The translations under genes and the position numbers were made by a program. The notes beneath the pieces were generated by a model, which was not told the origin of the DNA, made no database searches, and saw only the letters and a program-made list of their open reading frames with translations. A stretch of DNA of 42,679 nucleotides, from positions 1 through 42,679 of the forward strand of contig JANQBS010000301.1 of NCBI GenBank assembly GCA_033085395.1, read 5' to 3'. This document shows, piece by piece, positions 22,501 through 34,189 of the stretch (positions are counted from its first letter, which is position 1; the number at the start of each line of letters is the position of its first letter). This stretch comes from Xanthoparmelia taractica. Taxonomy: Eukaryota > Ascomycota > Lecanoromycetes > Lecanorales > Parmeliaceae.

Positions 22501-24640
22501 CGATAAGTGAAGATTATATAAAAATTCTTTTCGCTGCATATAACGTGTGAGATTTATTCGTATTTATTTAATGCTGTTATTAATTAAATAAGATCGTATA
22601 TAATTCGATAGAAGGGTTTATCGAAGATTTCTGCTTTGAACGGTGATCTAGATATAACGCGATGGGCTTTAAATACTATATATACTTCATACTCGTTGAT
22701 AGCAGGGACTTTATTCTTATTAATTATCTCCACCCCCTTAGCTACTTCTATGAGATATTAAATTAAGTTATTATTAGCATAAGCGAGAAGCTAATATTAA
22801 TTACGTGTGATTCTTAATCTAACTAAGATAGACGTAGCGAGAGCAAGTATCGGACTATTCTTAGTTGTGTTATCTTTTAATAGGTAGTGTTTATCAACTC
22901 TAGTAAACGTTATAATTATCTGGCCTCGTCGATAAAAGCGGCGATTCTTATTATTGATATATATTTTCTTATTCTTTAGAATACTATATAAGACTAGATT
23001 AATTATAAAGTTAGAAACATATATCACGTTGATGAGTTCGACGTTAGCCTTTATCTTATTTCCTCTATTAATAATAATATAGATTTTTCCGAATATCGTA
23101 ATTTGTTTCACTCGAGTACCTATAGTAAGTATAGATTTATCTATGCAGTCACGCTTCTTAATAAACCTATATTTTATAGTATTATTATAGATATAAGTAC
23201 CTAATTCGTTGTCGGCGATTTATAATAAGCGAAGACTATAATTTATTGTAAATATTTCGTTAACGAAGTAATTAAACGAGAGTTCTTCTAACTAATTTCC
23301 TTCTAATTTATTACTATTCTTTGTCTTTCTCTTTTTTATTCTCTTAAGTGCTCTATTTACGATTTACTTAATCTTTAAGTCTTTTAAGACCTTTTTAACT
23401 TTCTTTTAAATTACTAAGTTAGATCTAAAATTAATTAATCGATTAGGCCGATTAAAACGAATATAATTATACTCGTTGAATTATTCGATCTTTTTATATA
23501 TATATCGAGAGGTTTCTTAAGATTTATTTTTATATATTAATTCTTCTTTAATTATAAAAGTAGAGTGTTAAATTAATAAACGAGATTTATAATTATTATA
23601 AAATCTTATAGAATAACGAAACTTCTTTATCACATTAAAGAGTAGCTCTTTGTGATCTATAGCTATCTTAAGTATATATTTATAAATCTTAACGAGTATT
23701 AAGTCATATTTACTAATTATTAAAAGAAAGTTACGATAATAGCGACGTATATCGACGACTTCTACGACTTTATACTTCTTAGTTATTTAATACATCTATA
23801 TTTATTTATTAAGCCACGCTTTAACGTTTTACTTATTCTTTAGATTACGACTAAGCTTAATATATTATATTTTAAGATCTAATATTCGTTCTTAATCTAA
23901 TAAAGCGAGTCTTGCTTTAAGAACTCGAAGATAGTTTTATAAATAAACTTTAGCCTTTTAAATAAAGACACTATTCGAGATAGTAATAATATTATAAATA
24001 AAGTCGATTATCTTTGTGAAGGCATTATACTATTTCTTCTATTCTTTTAGATCGATTTTAAATTCGTTCTTCTTAACTTTATAGAGTGAAATAATAGTAG
24101 ACTATATAGCTAAATTCTTTAATAGATTAAGTAATAACTTAATTGACTTAATCTTAAGATATATAGATCTATCTAATTTGAATAAATTAATTTATTCTTA
24201 TATCTAATATCCAATGGCCTTACTTTTAATAATAGTAAATTATTAATCTTAATTCTTTACTGTGATTAGCTTAAGATTTTATTTACTTATCTTAATAAAT
24301 AGACGTCTTTTAAAGAAGAAAGAGAAAAGAAGTTATAAGAGGATAATGCTTTTATATCTTATAGTAACGTTCTTTTTAATAGATATTTAAGTGTGAATAT
24401 ATAAATAACACTTAATAAAGTGATATAGAATATCTTCTTCGTGAATATTCCGTTATTAAACGTGATATAAATCTTTCGTGAATATTTCGTTATTGAATAT
24501 TTCGTTATTAAATATAAATAATTCTCAGAATATTCCTTAGGATATTTCGTGAATATTTCTATTTGATATTAAGTGTCGGGTCACGGTCCGTCTAGGAAGC
24601 TAGTCTAGGCTTCCTTTATGATATAAGAGTGACTATAAGG
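19541..24640 (-). pseudogene. gag-pol remnant of the copia element
   Basis: On the minus strand, 23111-22797 is an open piece with NVIYVSNFIINLV and HYLLK. This is the pattern of the region between protease and integrase (GAG-pre-integrase) in copia polyproteins. Near 20669-20658 the frame reads FIDD within FFIDDIAII, a mutated form of the copia reverse transcriptase box. Integrase upstream of RT on the coding strand fits copia rather than gypsy. The gag part should lie near 23500-24600. No intact frame remains. The first bases after the 5' LTR (GTTATAAGCCCGATA on the minus strand) are the likely primer-binding region. Confidence 0.7.
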
Positions 24641-24663
24641 ATATACGATATCGGGCTTATAAC

Positions 24664-24875
24664 TGTTAGACTTTATAGGGTTATATATAAAGCAGGCAAA
24701 TACGTGGTTAAGTGACTATCTGAGTGTCTGTTTAGCAAGTATAAGTCTATCTGGAATAGTGGCAAAATGCCAAGAATGCTTAGTCATCCACGCTAGTGCG
24801 GGGAATGCTGAACTCCTATTGGCTGCAAGCAAATAGATGAACTTCTATGCTACCAACAGCCTGTCAGGGCTGACA
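24664..24875 (-). repeat. Right LTR (5' LTR) of the copia element
   Basis: 212 bp. Its left, inward half carries A/T changes (TGTTAG, GTTAT, TAAAG, TTAAG) and its right, outward half is clean (AATGCTGAACTCC, TTGGCTG, CTGACA). Confidence 0.92.
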
Positions 24876-24960
24876 GTATGATCTATGATACAGTATGAAC
24901 CCTGTAGGTCGGATGAGTGGAGGTTACTAGCGCTCACCACTCCGCCACCGATCAAACATA

Positions 24961-25181
24961 AGTCTGAATACCGAGGTTTAACCGGTGACTGCACGAACAA
25001 AGATATAGAACAGTAAGGAAAAGTTCGACCTCCTATTACCGAAACTCCTTGACATTGCAAATTTTCACAGAAACAGGTAGCTGGCATATAAAATATGTAT
25101 TTTAGTACTGTAAAACAGTCTAATATCTGTGAATTTTGGCAGAAAGCCTCCAGTATCCGGTTGAACCTCGGTATTCAGGCT
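24961..25181. mobile_element. 221-bp MITE with TA target duplication
   Basis: Terminal inverted repeats of about 31 bp: AGTCTGAATACCGAGG... at the left and the complement of AGCCTGAATACCGAGG... at the right, with four mismatches. TA lies on both sides (24959-24960 and 25182-25183). There is no coding capacity. TA duplication and the short non-coding body fit a Tc1/mariner- or pogo-derived MITE. It lies in what was probably the upstream region of the HeLo-G-alpha gene. Confidence 0.7.
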
Positions 25182-25204
25182 TACACCTGTTCCCTGGGAT
25201 ATGC

Positions 25205-25570
25205 ACCATTAGGGCTAGGGCTAGCACCATCAAAATGCCAATATCTCATTTAAATCGACATGATATTATTATATAATACTCTTTTTCTTTCAACTAGTAA
25301 GACTTAGATATCTATAAATCTAAATAACTAATTATAATCTTTTATATTTAAAAATAGATTTATTTAACTAAAAATTACTAAGATATCGATTATATTTTAA
25401 TTCTAATATTAAAGTCAGAGCTAGGGTTATTATTATTGTAACTCGAATATCGTCTTAATGCTCCATATTATCTTAGTATAATATACTTTTTTTTATTATA
25501 AATAAGAATAAGATATCTAATAATCTAAAATATTCATTAAAACGTTCGATTTAGATAGATATTTTAAGAT
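25205..25570. repeat. Diverged ~205-bp tandem duplication, AT-rich
   Basis: Two copies offset by 205-206 bp. GCTAGGG occurs at 25214 and 25420. The blocks around 25307 (TTAGATATCTATAAATCTAAATA) and 25512 (TAAGATATCTAATAATCTAAAATA) match at the same offset, as do the T-runs before them. The second copy is poorer in G and C. The head of the first copy reads TTAGGGCTAGGGCTAG, telomere-like but too short to be a telomere. No coding capacity. Confidence 0.6.
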
Positions 25571-26290
25571 AATGTAAAAAACGCTGCTTCGCAGAGGGAA
25601 CTGGCGTATGTGCAGAAGATCCGCTTGAGCATGCGCTTGGGGGAAAGAGGGTTTTGATGACGTAGATTGGGAGTGCGTTTCCGCCGGGTGTGGCCCCGCC
25701 TAGGCATAGAGGGGGCAGGTGGATTTGGGTGCGTTGGGAGGCAATTTAATGTGAGGGATGGGCTGGGAGAAAGATGAGTGTTAAAAGGGAGCGAGAGGAA
25801 TGAATGGAAAGAAAGGGCGAGAAGACTAAGACAGGCTCGACAATTACACCCATGTCCCTCCCCCACCTACCCCCTGGGGGAGAACCTCCTAAATTCTCCA
25901 ACAATACAATCGAAATCGCCCATTTCTTAAACCTGAACCTAAGTGTTTTGAGTAAAAGGGTGTTCTGAATATGTAATGATCCCGTAAAAGGGGGTTCTAG
26001 AAAGAAGGAAAGAAAAGGAAGAAAGGAATTCTGTTCCCCTTCCTACTTATCTCTCTTTTCCCTCTCTCCATCCTTACTTAGATACACGCCGCTCTTCTTT
26101 AGCCGTTCTATCCTACTCTTCTCCCTTCCCGTCCACCCCGCTGCCACCTTCGCCCCTCTCCACCCCCCCACCCAATCCTCGATCCCCAACCCAACCCAAA
26201 TAGACCCGAAAATCCCTCTACAAGGCACGAGGTGTGAGTAGTTAGCTAGTTGAAAAAATCGAGGAAAGAAGGGAAGAAAGCGAGAAAGAA

Positions 26291-26328
<38 letters not shown>

Positions 26329-27049
26329 AAAGAACCTTTCTAAGCTGTTGTACCAGCAGGCTGGTGAAAATCATTCCCTGAGCTCAAATCAGTATACCGA
26401 AGACACATTATAGGTCACTCTGAAGATGCTTTGCTAGAGCTTCACCGAGCGGCAGCATGATTCGACAATATTACACTTACTGCGTGCAACGATTATACGC
26501 CAGATGCAGCTGGAGAGAGGTATAAGGATCATTGCCATCAACTAGAGCAGGGAGATAACATCCTGTCGTGACCAATGTTGCGAAGAGGCTTGAGGTGGAT
26601 CCATGGCGGGAGGCTGCTGGCTCGGCTGGTGTTACCGTTGGCTTTCATTCTATGTACGCGGGTGGAGGACATAATTTCAGTTGCCTCGTTTGTGGCTATG
26701 CCCATCGCTATCGGCCTCATCACCGCTTCCGACACACCAATACGGCTGTCGGAAGCTGTATTGACATGTGTGGTGATGTGGTGTACCAAAGCTAGTCTCT
26801 TTCGGGCTGTCGGGACAAGCACGCTATCCCGTATTTGGCCTTCGGAACAGTTTTGCAGTGAGCTAGTCTCTTACAGGGCGATGGAAGCTGTTTGGCGCTT
26901 ACTTTTCTCTCGCACCTATATTACCGTTGCCAGCTTCTCTATCCACTGTAATTCTCTCATAGTCACCGTCGCTGCCATCGGCCACGAATACTTGTTCTCG
27001 CTATTCAATACTTTTGTCTTGTGAACTGCATCAGCCTGACCGTTCAAAT
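25571..27049. other. Intergenic with low-complexity tracts
   Basis: Contains purine/pyrimidine-skewed tracts (25600-26230) and a tetranucleotide microsatellite. Overlapping frames on both strands at 26538-27024 show no motif; they may be a decayed gene but I cannot support one. The last part is the likely promoter of the gene at 27050. Confidence 0.4.
26285..26334. repeat. (GAAA)n microsatellite
   Basis: About ten GAAA units preceded by imperfect GGAAGAAA units. Confidence 0.9.
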
Positions 27050-29832
27050 ATGGCTGACTCATCACGTGACGGTTGTGGCCCTTACCATCTAAGTTCTGAC
27101 TTTGACTTCGAGAAATACTTCAGAGAGGATTACGCGGGGCCAGAAAGCACTCCCGACGCCGTACCTCGGGCCCACAATGGATTTGAGTCCTTAGGAGAAC
27201 CATCACAACCTCCTATCAGGACAGGAAATGAGTCGCTCCATGAATATGGGCCGCCATCATATATAGAAAATCCCAACGCCGAGTTCCACCATATCGAAGA
27301 GGAACCTGAAGAAGTCAAAGTCAGGCTAATGCGCTGTGAGCTTGAGAGAAGACGCCGGGAGTCACTCCAAATATTGCCAACGGAGCAACAAGCACAGATA
27401 TATGAGCGCCCGGGGATTATGAACCTTGATACGTCGAGTAAGCGCAGCTCTCAACTGACTAGCCAGAGTGTAACATTCAATGAGGCCAGCCAAAGAAGTG
27501 ATCTGGTTGTGAGTACTATTCTTGGGCTGACTAAGCTTGTAATATACGCTGATGATATTATGTTACAGCCTACGGCAATCGTCCCATTCAATAACATTTG
27601 GTTGGACAACTCCTACGATGTAAGCATCGGCACTTCTGGCAGGGATTCTATGCAGATGTTGGATGCTGGCGTCGACTCCCGCTATGGCGTGGCTTTTACC
27701 AATCCTTCATACTCCGGATTTGCCGACCTCTCAAACAATGCACAAGGGGGGCCATCCCATGTTGGAGTCCTTGACCAGTCTGGTAAAGCTGATGCAGAGC
27801 TATTGCGTTTTGACTGCGAGCATCTAGTCGACAGCGTACCTGTGGGACTACCCAATTCCGGGTTTCAAGGGCCAATTCCGGCTCTGATGTCAGATCAGAC
27901 TACCATGCAACCGTCTTTTGCGGATTCGCAACATAGGCATGGTCTAGATCTGATACAACCCGTCTCGAATTTGTCCTCAGTTCAGCATGATCAGCATGTC
28001 CAGAATTCTGACATCAATATGATCATCCGAAAAAGGCCTAGCTCGCCTCAGCTGATCGAGGCCCAGCGTCTGCACGGCGTTCAAAAACTACTTTCCAAGC
28101 GAACAGGGATACCCGAAACCTCCCTGGGCTTAATATGCTTGAATTCCGAACCTGCACCTAAAAGGAGACGTACGAGCTCCCAGAAGCGGAACAAGAAGGA
28201 TGTCCAGAATGAAGGCGGTTCTTGTTTTCTATGTCTCATTTTCAAGAAGAAGGTAAAAGTTTGAGCCCTTCCCAACCTACGTCGTACTAACTCAAATGCC
28301 AGTGCTCTAGCCAACGGCCTTGTGACCATTGTAGAACTTATTGGCAGAAACGTGTCCACGACTCAACGAGCTTCATGTGGACCTGTACAGTTCAAACAAA
28401 GTTGACCGACCTCAACATCTTCAAGTACCCCTTAGGTACGATTTTTTCCCATCAGCATTTATTTTCTGTATCGGCTAAAATTCTCCAAGAGGATATCTCG
28501 ATATCCGCAGTTCAAAACACACTTGATTCACAATTCGGCGGTATCCACAGCTTTCAGAAAAAATTTGACGATTCATTCCATCTGATGGCAAACCTCGAGC
28601 CGCCAGACCCCGAAATTTTCTGGAGAAGAGCAGGAAATTGCGAGAACGCAATTAAATTTTACGCTTGTGCTCACGGTCTGATCCGTTGGAAAAGACCTCT
28701 AGTCTACTTGGTTCCGAAACTCCACCATGTTCTAGCCTATTTCGAAAGATTTTACAGATATTCTTGGTCTTACATGTTCAATGTCTGTGATCAAGCGCAT
28801 AGGTCACCTCATAAAGATCGAGCCGTGATGATCGTTTTCTCGATACTCCGTGGGATTAAGCGGCTTAGGGAGACGGAGATATTGGATCTCGCAGTAACAG
28901 ACCATCTACAGCTAGCCTTACAAGACCGCTTGAAGATCTTCTGCTCTCGGATATTCAGTTTTGATACATCTAAGAGGATCATGTGCGGTGAAGAATACGT
29001 GCTTGCTGCAATTATTGGCTCCGTGCCAGATTTGTCTTCGTGCCTACCACCGCATTACCGTCACTACTCACGCGGTTTCGACATAACCGGCTTGGAGTAT
29101 CTCGATGCATTCAATTCTCCAGAGACACACCTGGACTTACCATCATGCCTGCTACGCCGTTCTGATAGCAGTGAGTACTGCTATGATAATACAAAGACCG
29201 ATAATTGCTGCTGCGGTTGGACGTTCGACAGCACTCCCCGTGGTCTTTTAAGTCTGTTCGGTCATTCCGCATCGTCTTTTGCGCGCTATGTTCACTTCGA
29301 ACCACGGGAGACCAGCCTCGGAGAAGTGGAAGTACTTCCGGATCCTTGTCAAGCCATGAATACCGTGTTCGGAGGACCCCGGATAGACGATTCAAGCCTA
29401 CGCAAGAGAATGATGGTCTTTAGGGGAATCATGACCTTTTGGCTTCAGCACTCATTTCGCTTGATGGACTCCGTGATAGAGATTTTGAACATCAATTCAA
29501 CGAGGGAAATCCCTGAAGACCGGCTCAATCATCTGGCTAATAATTACCGTCAGCGAATTTTTGCTCACATTCTGCGGTCGGCGGTTACTATGTATCATGA
29601 CTTTCGGAATTCAAAGAGAGAGGGCAAGACTGACGCTGAAGGTATAGAACTACTTGGCCGACTTAGTGTCTGGGTGGCAAAGAAGTGGGACAGTAGTGAG
29701 ATTATTGACTTTGACCGGGCTTTGATTGAGATTCATGTTGAGAGAATCAAGGCGGAGGGTATTGCCCCAGATATTATTGACGCGTTTTTTGATCAGGATG
29801 ACTGTTCGGACGAGCTTGAAGAAGGCTCTTGA
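27050..29832 (+). CDS. Large protein with a central Zn2Cys6-like cluster
   Basis: Two exons, 27050-28252 and 28303-29832, giving 910 aa. The 50-bp intron has donor GTAAAA, a perfect TACTAAC branch site and acceptor CCAG. Residues 1-390 are polar and low in predicted order. A basic stretch (PKRRRTSSQKRNKKD, ~373-387) looks like a nuclear localisation signal. Splicing joins C392-x2-C395-x6-C402-x5-C408-x2-C411-x17-C429. The first five Cys have exact Zn2Cys6 spacing, with a long last loop followed by L-x-D-x-x-x-F. The remaining ~480 residues are a helical domain I do not recognise. A transcription-regulator-like nuclear protein is likely. The central rather than N-terminal cluster is known in an uncharacterised fungal group, from memory only. 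The start is the first ATG; upstream codons are in frame but lack an ATG. Confidence 0.7.
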
Positions 29833-30129
29833 TAGTTCTCATTTCAAAATCGCACATAGATCAACCGAGCAAGACTGTCCCATTCATTGACTAAGAAAGT
29901 TAAACGCTTTGACCCACCACCCCGACCCTGCATCATATCCATCATGCTTAACAAAGTCTTGCAATCGATACTCGCAGGGCGGCCGTTCATGGAAGACCTC
30001 CCTTCCCACATGCTTTACAAACACATCTAGTCACTCATACAGCACCATACCGCTCCGACCTTACATATACCCCCCTCTCTAATAGCCTCACGCATTCATC
30101 AAAGGTACGTCTGTGATCAGCACCCATCT
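29833..30129. other. Spacer before the tyrosine-recombinase element
   Basis: 3' region of the preceding gene; no gene or repeat recognised. Confidence 0.5.
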
Positions 30130-30298
30130 CGAATAGTGGGACTATGGGTTAGTGTGTCTCATGATCCAGCCCCTGTTCCAGATGCATGCGCACATGCGGG
30201 GAACACATGTCCTCGAGAGCACTATATGTATGGGTCTCACACCATCAGTTGGCTCTTCATTCGAATTCTTCTCACTCAGAGCAATCGCATTCTTTTAT
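30130..30298 (+). repeat. Split direct repeat A1
   Basis: Starts CGAATAGTGGGACTATGGG. The clean copy; A2 has A or T at almost all differing positions. Confidence 0.9.
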
Positions 30299-30421
30299 GA
30301 CCTCCATTCAACTAATTCTAAATCATTAAACATCTATACACTAGATTAGCATATATTCTTCTCATCCCATTCACACCTACACTTATTTCAATCTTCTCAA
30401 TTATCTTATTCTTCTTACGTC

Positions 30422-31195
30422 ATGACTATCGCTACCAGACGCTTCAAGGCATTCAAGAAGACCTTCAAGAAGATCTCCAGCAGGCCCAAGACACCCATAA
30501 AGGCCATTACACCCCCTCCCCCCCCTCGCTCCGCTCGATCTCGCAGAAATAAGCCTGTGATATCGAAGATATTCTTCTTAGAAACTCTCAGCCTAAGCGT
30601 GATTAAAGAGATCGATATTAAGACCCTCAGCTATCGCGATCAAGTCTTAGAACTAAAAGAACGCCTCGTCAAGTACGAATATAATCGTTACAAGCAGTAT
30701 CGGATACATAAGTCACGCTCTCGCCGCCGTTACCGTTATTATCGATACTATTCGTTCGAGTCCAGTAATAATTCAGAGAAGGGTGATGATTTCAGAGTCT
30801 CTTTTATGCATACTAAAGGTACGCGTCCCTTTCTTAATCTTTATGAACGCTATCGCGCCGTCGATATCAAGTATTTTAAGCAAATCTTCTTTGAAACGTT
30901 TAAATCCGAAAACCTCACCAAGCTAAGCCGAGAATACGCCAATCGCGCCGATACAAACGGTGCTCAGGAAGCAAATAAGATAATGCCCCTACTACAGTGT
31001 TTCGAGGTGTATGGCCAGACCATATATTACTATGCACACCCCATAGTGACCATCCGCCTACAGAAGGCACTATTAGATTATCGTTTTCGCCTAACTAAGT
31101 TATCAGCCTCATACAAATTTAACTTCATTCGAAAATATCACTATACGTTTATAAACGCACGTATCTTAAACGGCCAGAACGATCCCACAGCCTAG
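30422..31195 (+). CDS. gag-like ORF1 of the tyrosine-recombinase element, truncated by TAG
   Basis: Open for 257 codons. The N-terminus is very basic with a PPPPP stretch, and residues ~95-115 are Arg/Tyr-rich (SRSRRRYRYYRYY), suitable for nucleic-acid binding. The TAG at 31193-31195 is followed by an open frame to TAA at 31463. The same frame then leads into the reverse transcriptase (YLDD codons in phase), so gag and RT may once have been one ORF. The TAG is probably a RIP product of TGG. Function is inferred from position only. Confidence 0.6.
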   Translation: MTIATRRFKAFKKTFKKISSRPKTPIKAITPPPPPRSARSRRNKPVISKIFFLETLSLSVIKEIDIKTLSYRDQVLELKERLVKYEYNRYKQYRIHKSRSRRRYRYYRYYSFESSNNSEKGDDFRVSFMHTKGTRPFLNLYERYRAVDIKYFKQIFFETFKSENLTKLSREYANRADTNGAQEANKIMPLLQCFEVYGQTIYYYAHPIVTIRLQKALLDYRFRLTKLSASYKFNFIRKYHYTFINARILNGQNDPTA

Positions 31196-33230
31196 ATCAC
31201 CGAGAATAGACGTTATAGCGACCTTCTACTGCGTAAAATAGCCGCCCTTATCGATACCAAGCAGAACTTAGGTTCTACTCTCAAATTCTCCGCTATATAC
31301 CGAAATTTCAATAAGAGACGATACTCACGCGAGCACTGCCAGTATATTCATATCTACCTTAATTATCAGCTGAATCACCCAGCAAATACGTGTTATAAGG
31401 TCAAAACCGAGGCCTCAAGCACCAATCTCACCCCGCTCGACAATCGAATTTCAAAGCCTAAATAACTCTCAACGCACCCGCAGATACCCACATCACTGCT
31501 ACATATAGCAGAAGAATTCCCATACGCGCTATACGATTCATTAGATCCAGATCTAGTCAGTCAAGGTCCGCTACGAGTAGAAGATTAAGATCGTTAATTG
31601 AAGAATTATTTAGACCTCACATTCGCAAAGACCCTTTCGACTATTCTTCGAAAGAGAGTAAAAATCGAATATCGAGGCCAAATCCTAAGCCATCGCAATT
31701 ATAATCATCAATTAGCCCTCACAGCACCTAATATATTAACGGCGAACCTTCAAAAATAACTCCAGCATAATCGCCTGGCCGAGGTTGACCCCCAGACGGA
31801 GCAGCAATTCGTCTGCTCGCCGCTAGGGCTAGTCCCGAAGCACGATAGTGATTGAAGGCGTATTCATGATCTCTTATTTCCATACGGGACCTCAGTCAAT
31901 AACGGTATACCCTAGGACTGAGGGGCTTTGAAATACGCTATATACGATAACGTAGTGACCGCACTGCTGCAATAAGGCCCTGAGGCTTAGTTCGTTAAAA
32001 GAGACTTAAAAGACGTCTTTAGACACATATCGATCGCAATTTCAAATCAATAATTACTAGGATTCCACTGTGACGGTCGCTATTGAATAGAACAATATCT
32101 ATCCTTCGGCCTACGTACGTTATCATTCATATTTAATCTATTCGCAAAGACCCTCAACTGAATCTTGATAGCAGTCCTTCTTTAAATTATAGTGCTTCAC
32201 TATCTAGACGATTTCTTCGCTATCTTAACACCAATCGACGATACGATCGTATACGACCAATAATTCGACCTCGTATATAAAGAATTAGACTTCAAAATCA
32301 ACCACATCAAAGATGTCATGGGTATTATAGCCGATTTTCTGGGAATTAAGTTCGACAGTATTCTAATGCAGGCTAGACTTTCCCTCGATAAACTCACCCG
32401 AGCGAGAAATACGGTTAAGAACCTTTTAAATCGAGCGGTGATCTCACATCGCGAGCTCGAGTTAGCGATCGAGTTCTTATTATTTACCGCTAAGATCGTG
32501 GTCCCAGGGAGGACGTTCTTAAGACGACTTTTTGATGCTATTCGAAGATTAATAGCACTCATCAAAATCACATCACATATGAAGGCCGATCTACGATAAT
32601 GAAAGATCTTTCTAAAAGACTGAAATAATCTTAAGTTGATTCGTCACGCTACTAGTCGATCAATATAGCACATTTAAATCGACGTATTAGAGACCTTTAA
32701 TATGAGAGACTATATCCTAAAGCACCCAGACCTCTTATAGTCGGTTTAGAAGGCTTTTAGTATTTTAATGATCACACGTTATCGTCAGAAAGATATTCAG
32801 TTTAAAGAAATAAAGGTCGTACACCACGCTATCCGACTATAATTACAAAAACTTTAGAGATCACGATTAATGCTATATTACGATAACGACGCATATATTC
32901 ATGGTCTTAGAAAGTCCTCTATTCGCGAACCAGCCATGGTCTCACTACGAGATATAATAATATTACTAACTAAATACGATATCTATTTGATCTCAACATG
33001 AATCTCAATCAAGGTTAATAAGCTAGCAGATAACTTATTACGCTTTCAGTATCGAAAGATCGCTGACGCATATCCATAGCTAAGATACATTTCAATCGCT
33101 TTGTAGAGCTAGGGCGAGACTTATTAGATTCCTGATACAATTAGATCACACTATCACGAGAGATAGCTCGTCTTCTCTGATAGGGTTTAGCCACAAAGAC
33201 ACGAAAAACGTATATCACACCCATTAAGTC
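31196..33230 (+). pseudogene. Reverse transcriptase-RNase H remnant of the tyrosine-recombinase element
   Basis: Same frame as ORF1. Readable marks are SPLGLVPKHDSD near 31815-31850, FVKRDLKDVFRH near 32000, FGLRTLSF near 32110 and the catalytic HYLDDFFAI at 32198-32224. An open stretch, 32318-32599, covers the thumb and connection. An RNase H end-like NKLADNLLRF is at about 33020-33050. TAG and TGA codons interrupt it, at expected Trp positions. It resembles DIRS-group rather than LTR-element RTs. Confidence 0.75.
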
Positions 33231-34086
33231 ATATAGCGCGTATTGCGCCATCAATAAAAGCACTCCTTTCTTCCCAGCGACCGTCAACTCACTCGTTAGC
33301 TAAATCGCACATCTCAGCACGAGACGAGTCAAGGCTAAGACCATAAAGGCCTATCTAATAGACGTTAGATCAGCCCACGTTGACATAAGATATAAGAACC
33401 TTGCGGTGTTCTATAACCCTTAATTACAAAGAATTATCGTCGATATTCGACGTCTACGAGACGAGGCTGAGACGAAAGAACACCGCTTAATTATCAAAGA
33501 CCTATTACTATAGATACTCACTCATATCAGTCAAGAAGACGAGACCGAAGCAACGCTCTATACAGTCTTTTGTCTCGCATTCGCCGCATTCCTTCGTGTG
33601 GGCGAGTTCATATATATCACACGTGATCGCAAAGGCCGAGACTTCGAGTAATAATTCCTCACTCGTCGCTCGATGAGACTATACGAGAAACACCTCGAAC
33701 TCACACTTTCAATATTCAAAACGAATCCCTTTCGTCAAGAGATAACACTTACGATTACAGCGTCAAATAATAACACTTATACAGTGAAGGTTTTACGGCA
33801 CCTCTTCAGATGAAAGATCTTATCAAATAGCCCCCTCTTTTAGTTAAATAAGAGCTCTTTCATTAAAGAGCTAATCACCGACCAACTCCGTCAAATACTA
33901 ACCTCGCTCGATGTGAGGGGTTATTATTCAGGGCACTCCTTCCGTAAAAAGACTACTACTTTAGCACGAGAGGCGGGCCTTAGCGACGATGAGATCATGC
34001 TATTAGGACGCTGGAAGTCCAATTCCTATCGTCTCTATATCACTACCCACCCCGAGCGAATCCTTATCACATCACGAAGACACTAG
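33231..34086 (+). pseudogene. Tyrosine recombinase remnant
   Basis: In a different frame from the RT. Three catalytic regions are readable: LRVGEF with the first Arg near 33594, GHSFR at 33931-33945 giving H-x-x-R, and GRWKSNSYRLY with the catalytic Tyr codon at 34036-34038. The stretch from ~33840 to the stop at 34084-34086 is open; the N-terminal half has TAG/TAA codons. This enzyme would integrate the circular cDNA and explains the lack of an integrase. Confidence 0.8.
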
Positions 34087-34189
34087 CACCTTCCGTCTCA
34101 TCAGCGCTAATGCTAGCGATGCTCGCATCGTCAGGCCGTCATGCGAAGCCTTCTACGAGGCCCCCACATAACGTCTTTTGACTATTTGA

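Larger units (their letters stand above)
19317..24875 (-). mobile_element. Ty1/copia LTR retrotransposon, RIP-inactivated, minus orientation
   Basis: 5559 bp with two 212-bp LTRs (TGTCAG...CTGACA type) and a perfect 5-bp target duplication GTATG. The orientation is minus. The purine tract (AAGGGGGTG on the minus strand) abuts the left LTR, and the copia-type domains read on the minus strand. The internal DNA is AT-rich with stops in every frame. It lies between the start of the HeLo-G-alpha gene and its former upstream region at 24881. Confidence 0.92.

Noticed and set aside
25212..25225. Telomere-like TTAGGGCTAGGGCTAG
   Set aside because: Only about two units and not a clean TTAGGG array; part of the 205-bp tandem unit.
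25564..25866. 100-codon minus-strand frame
   Set aside because: Low complexity (Ser/Pro/Leu), in a skewed tract; no motif.
26538..27024. Frames of 94-149 codons on both strands
   Set aside because: Neither strand shows a recognisable domain or introns; could be a decayed gene but cannot be supported.
27540..27560. YADD in the Zn2Cys6-like protein, resembling a reverse transcriptase box
   Set aside because: Isolated; no other RT motif around it and the frame is an intact host gene.
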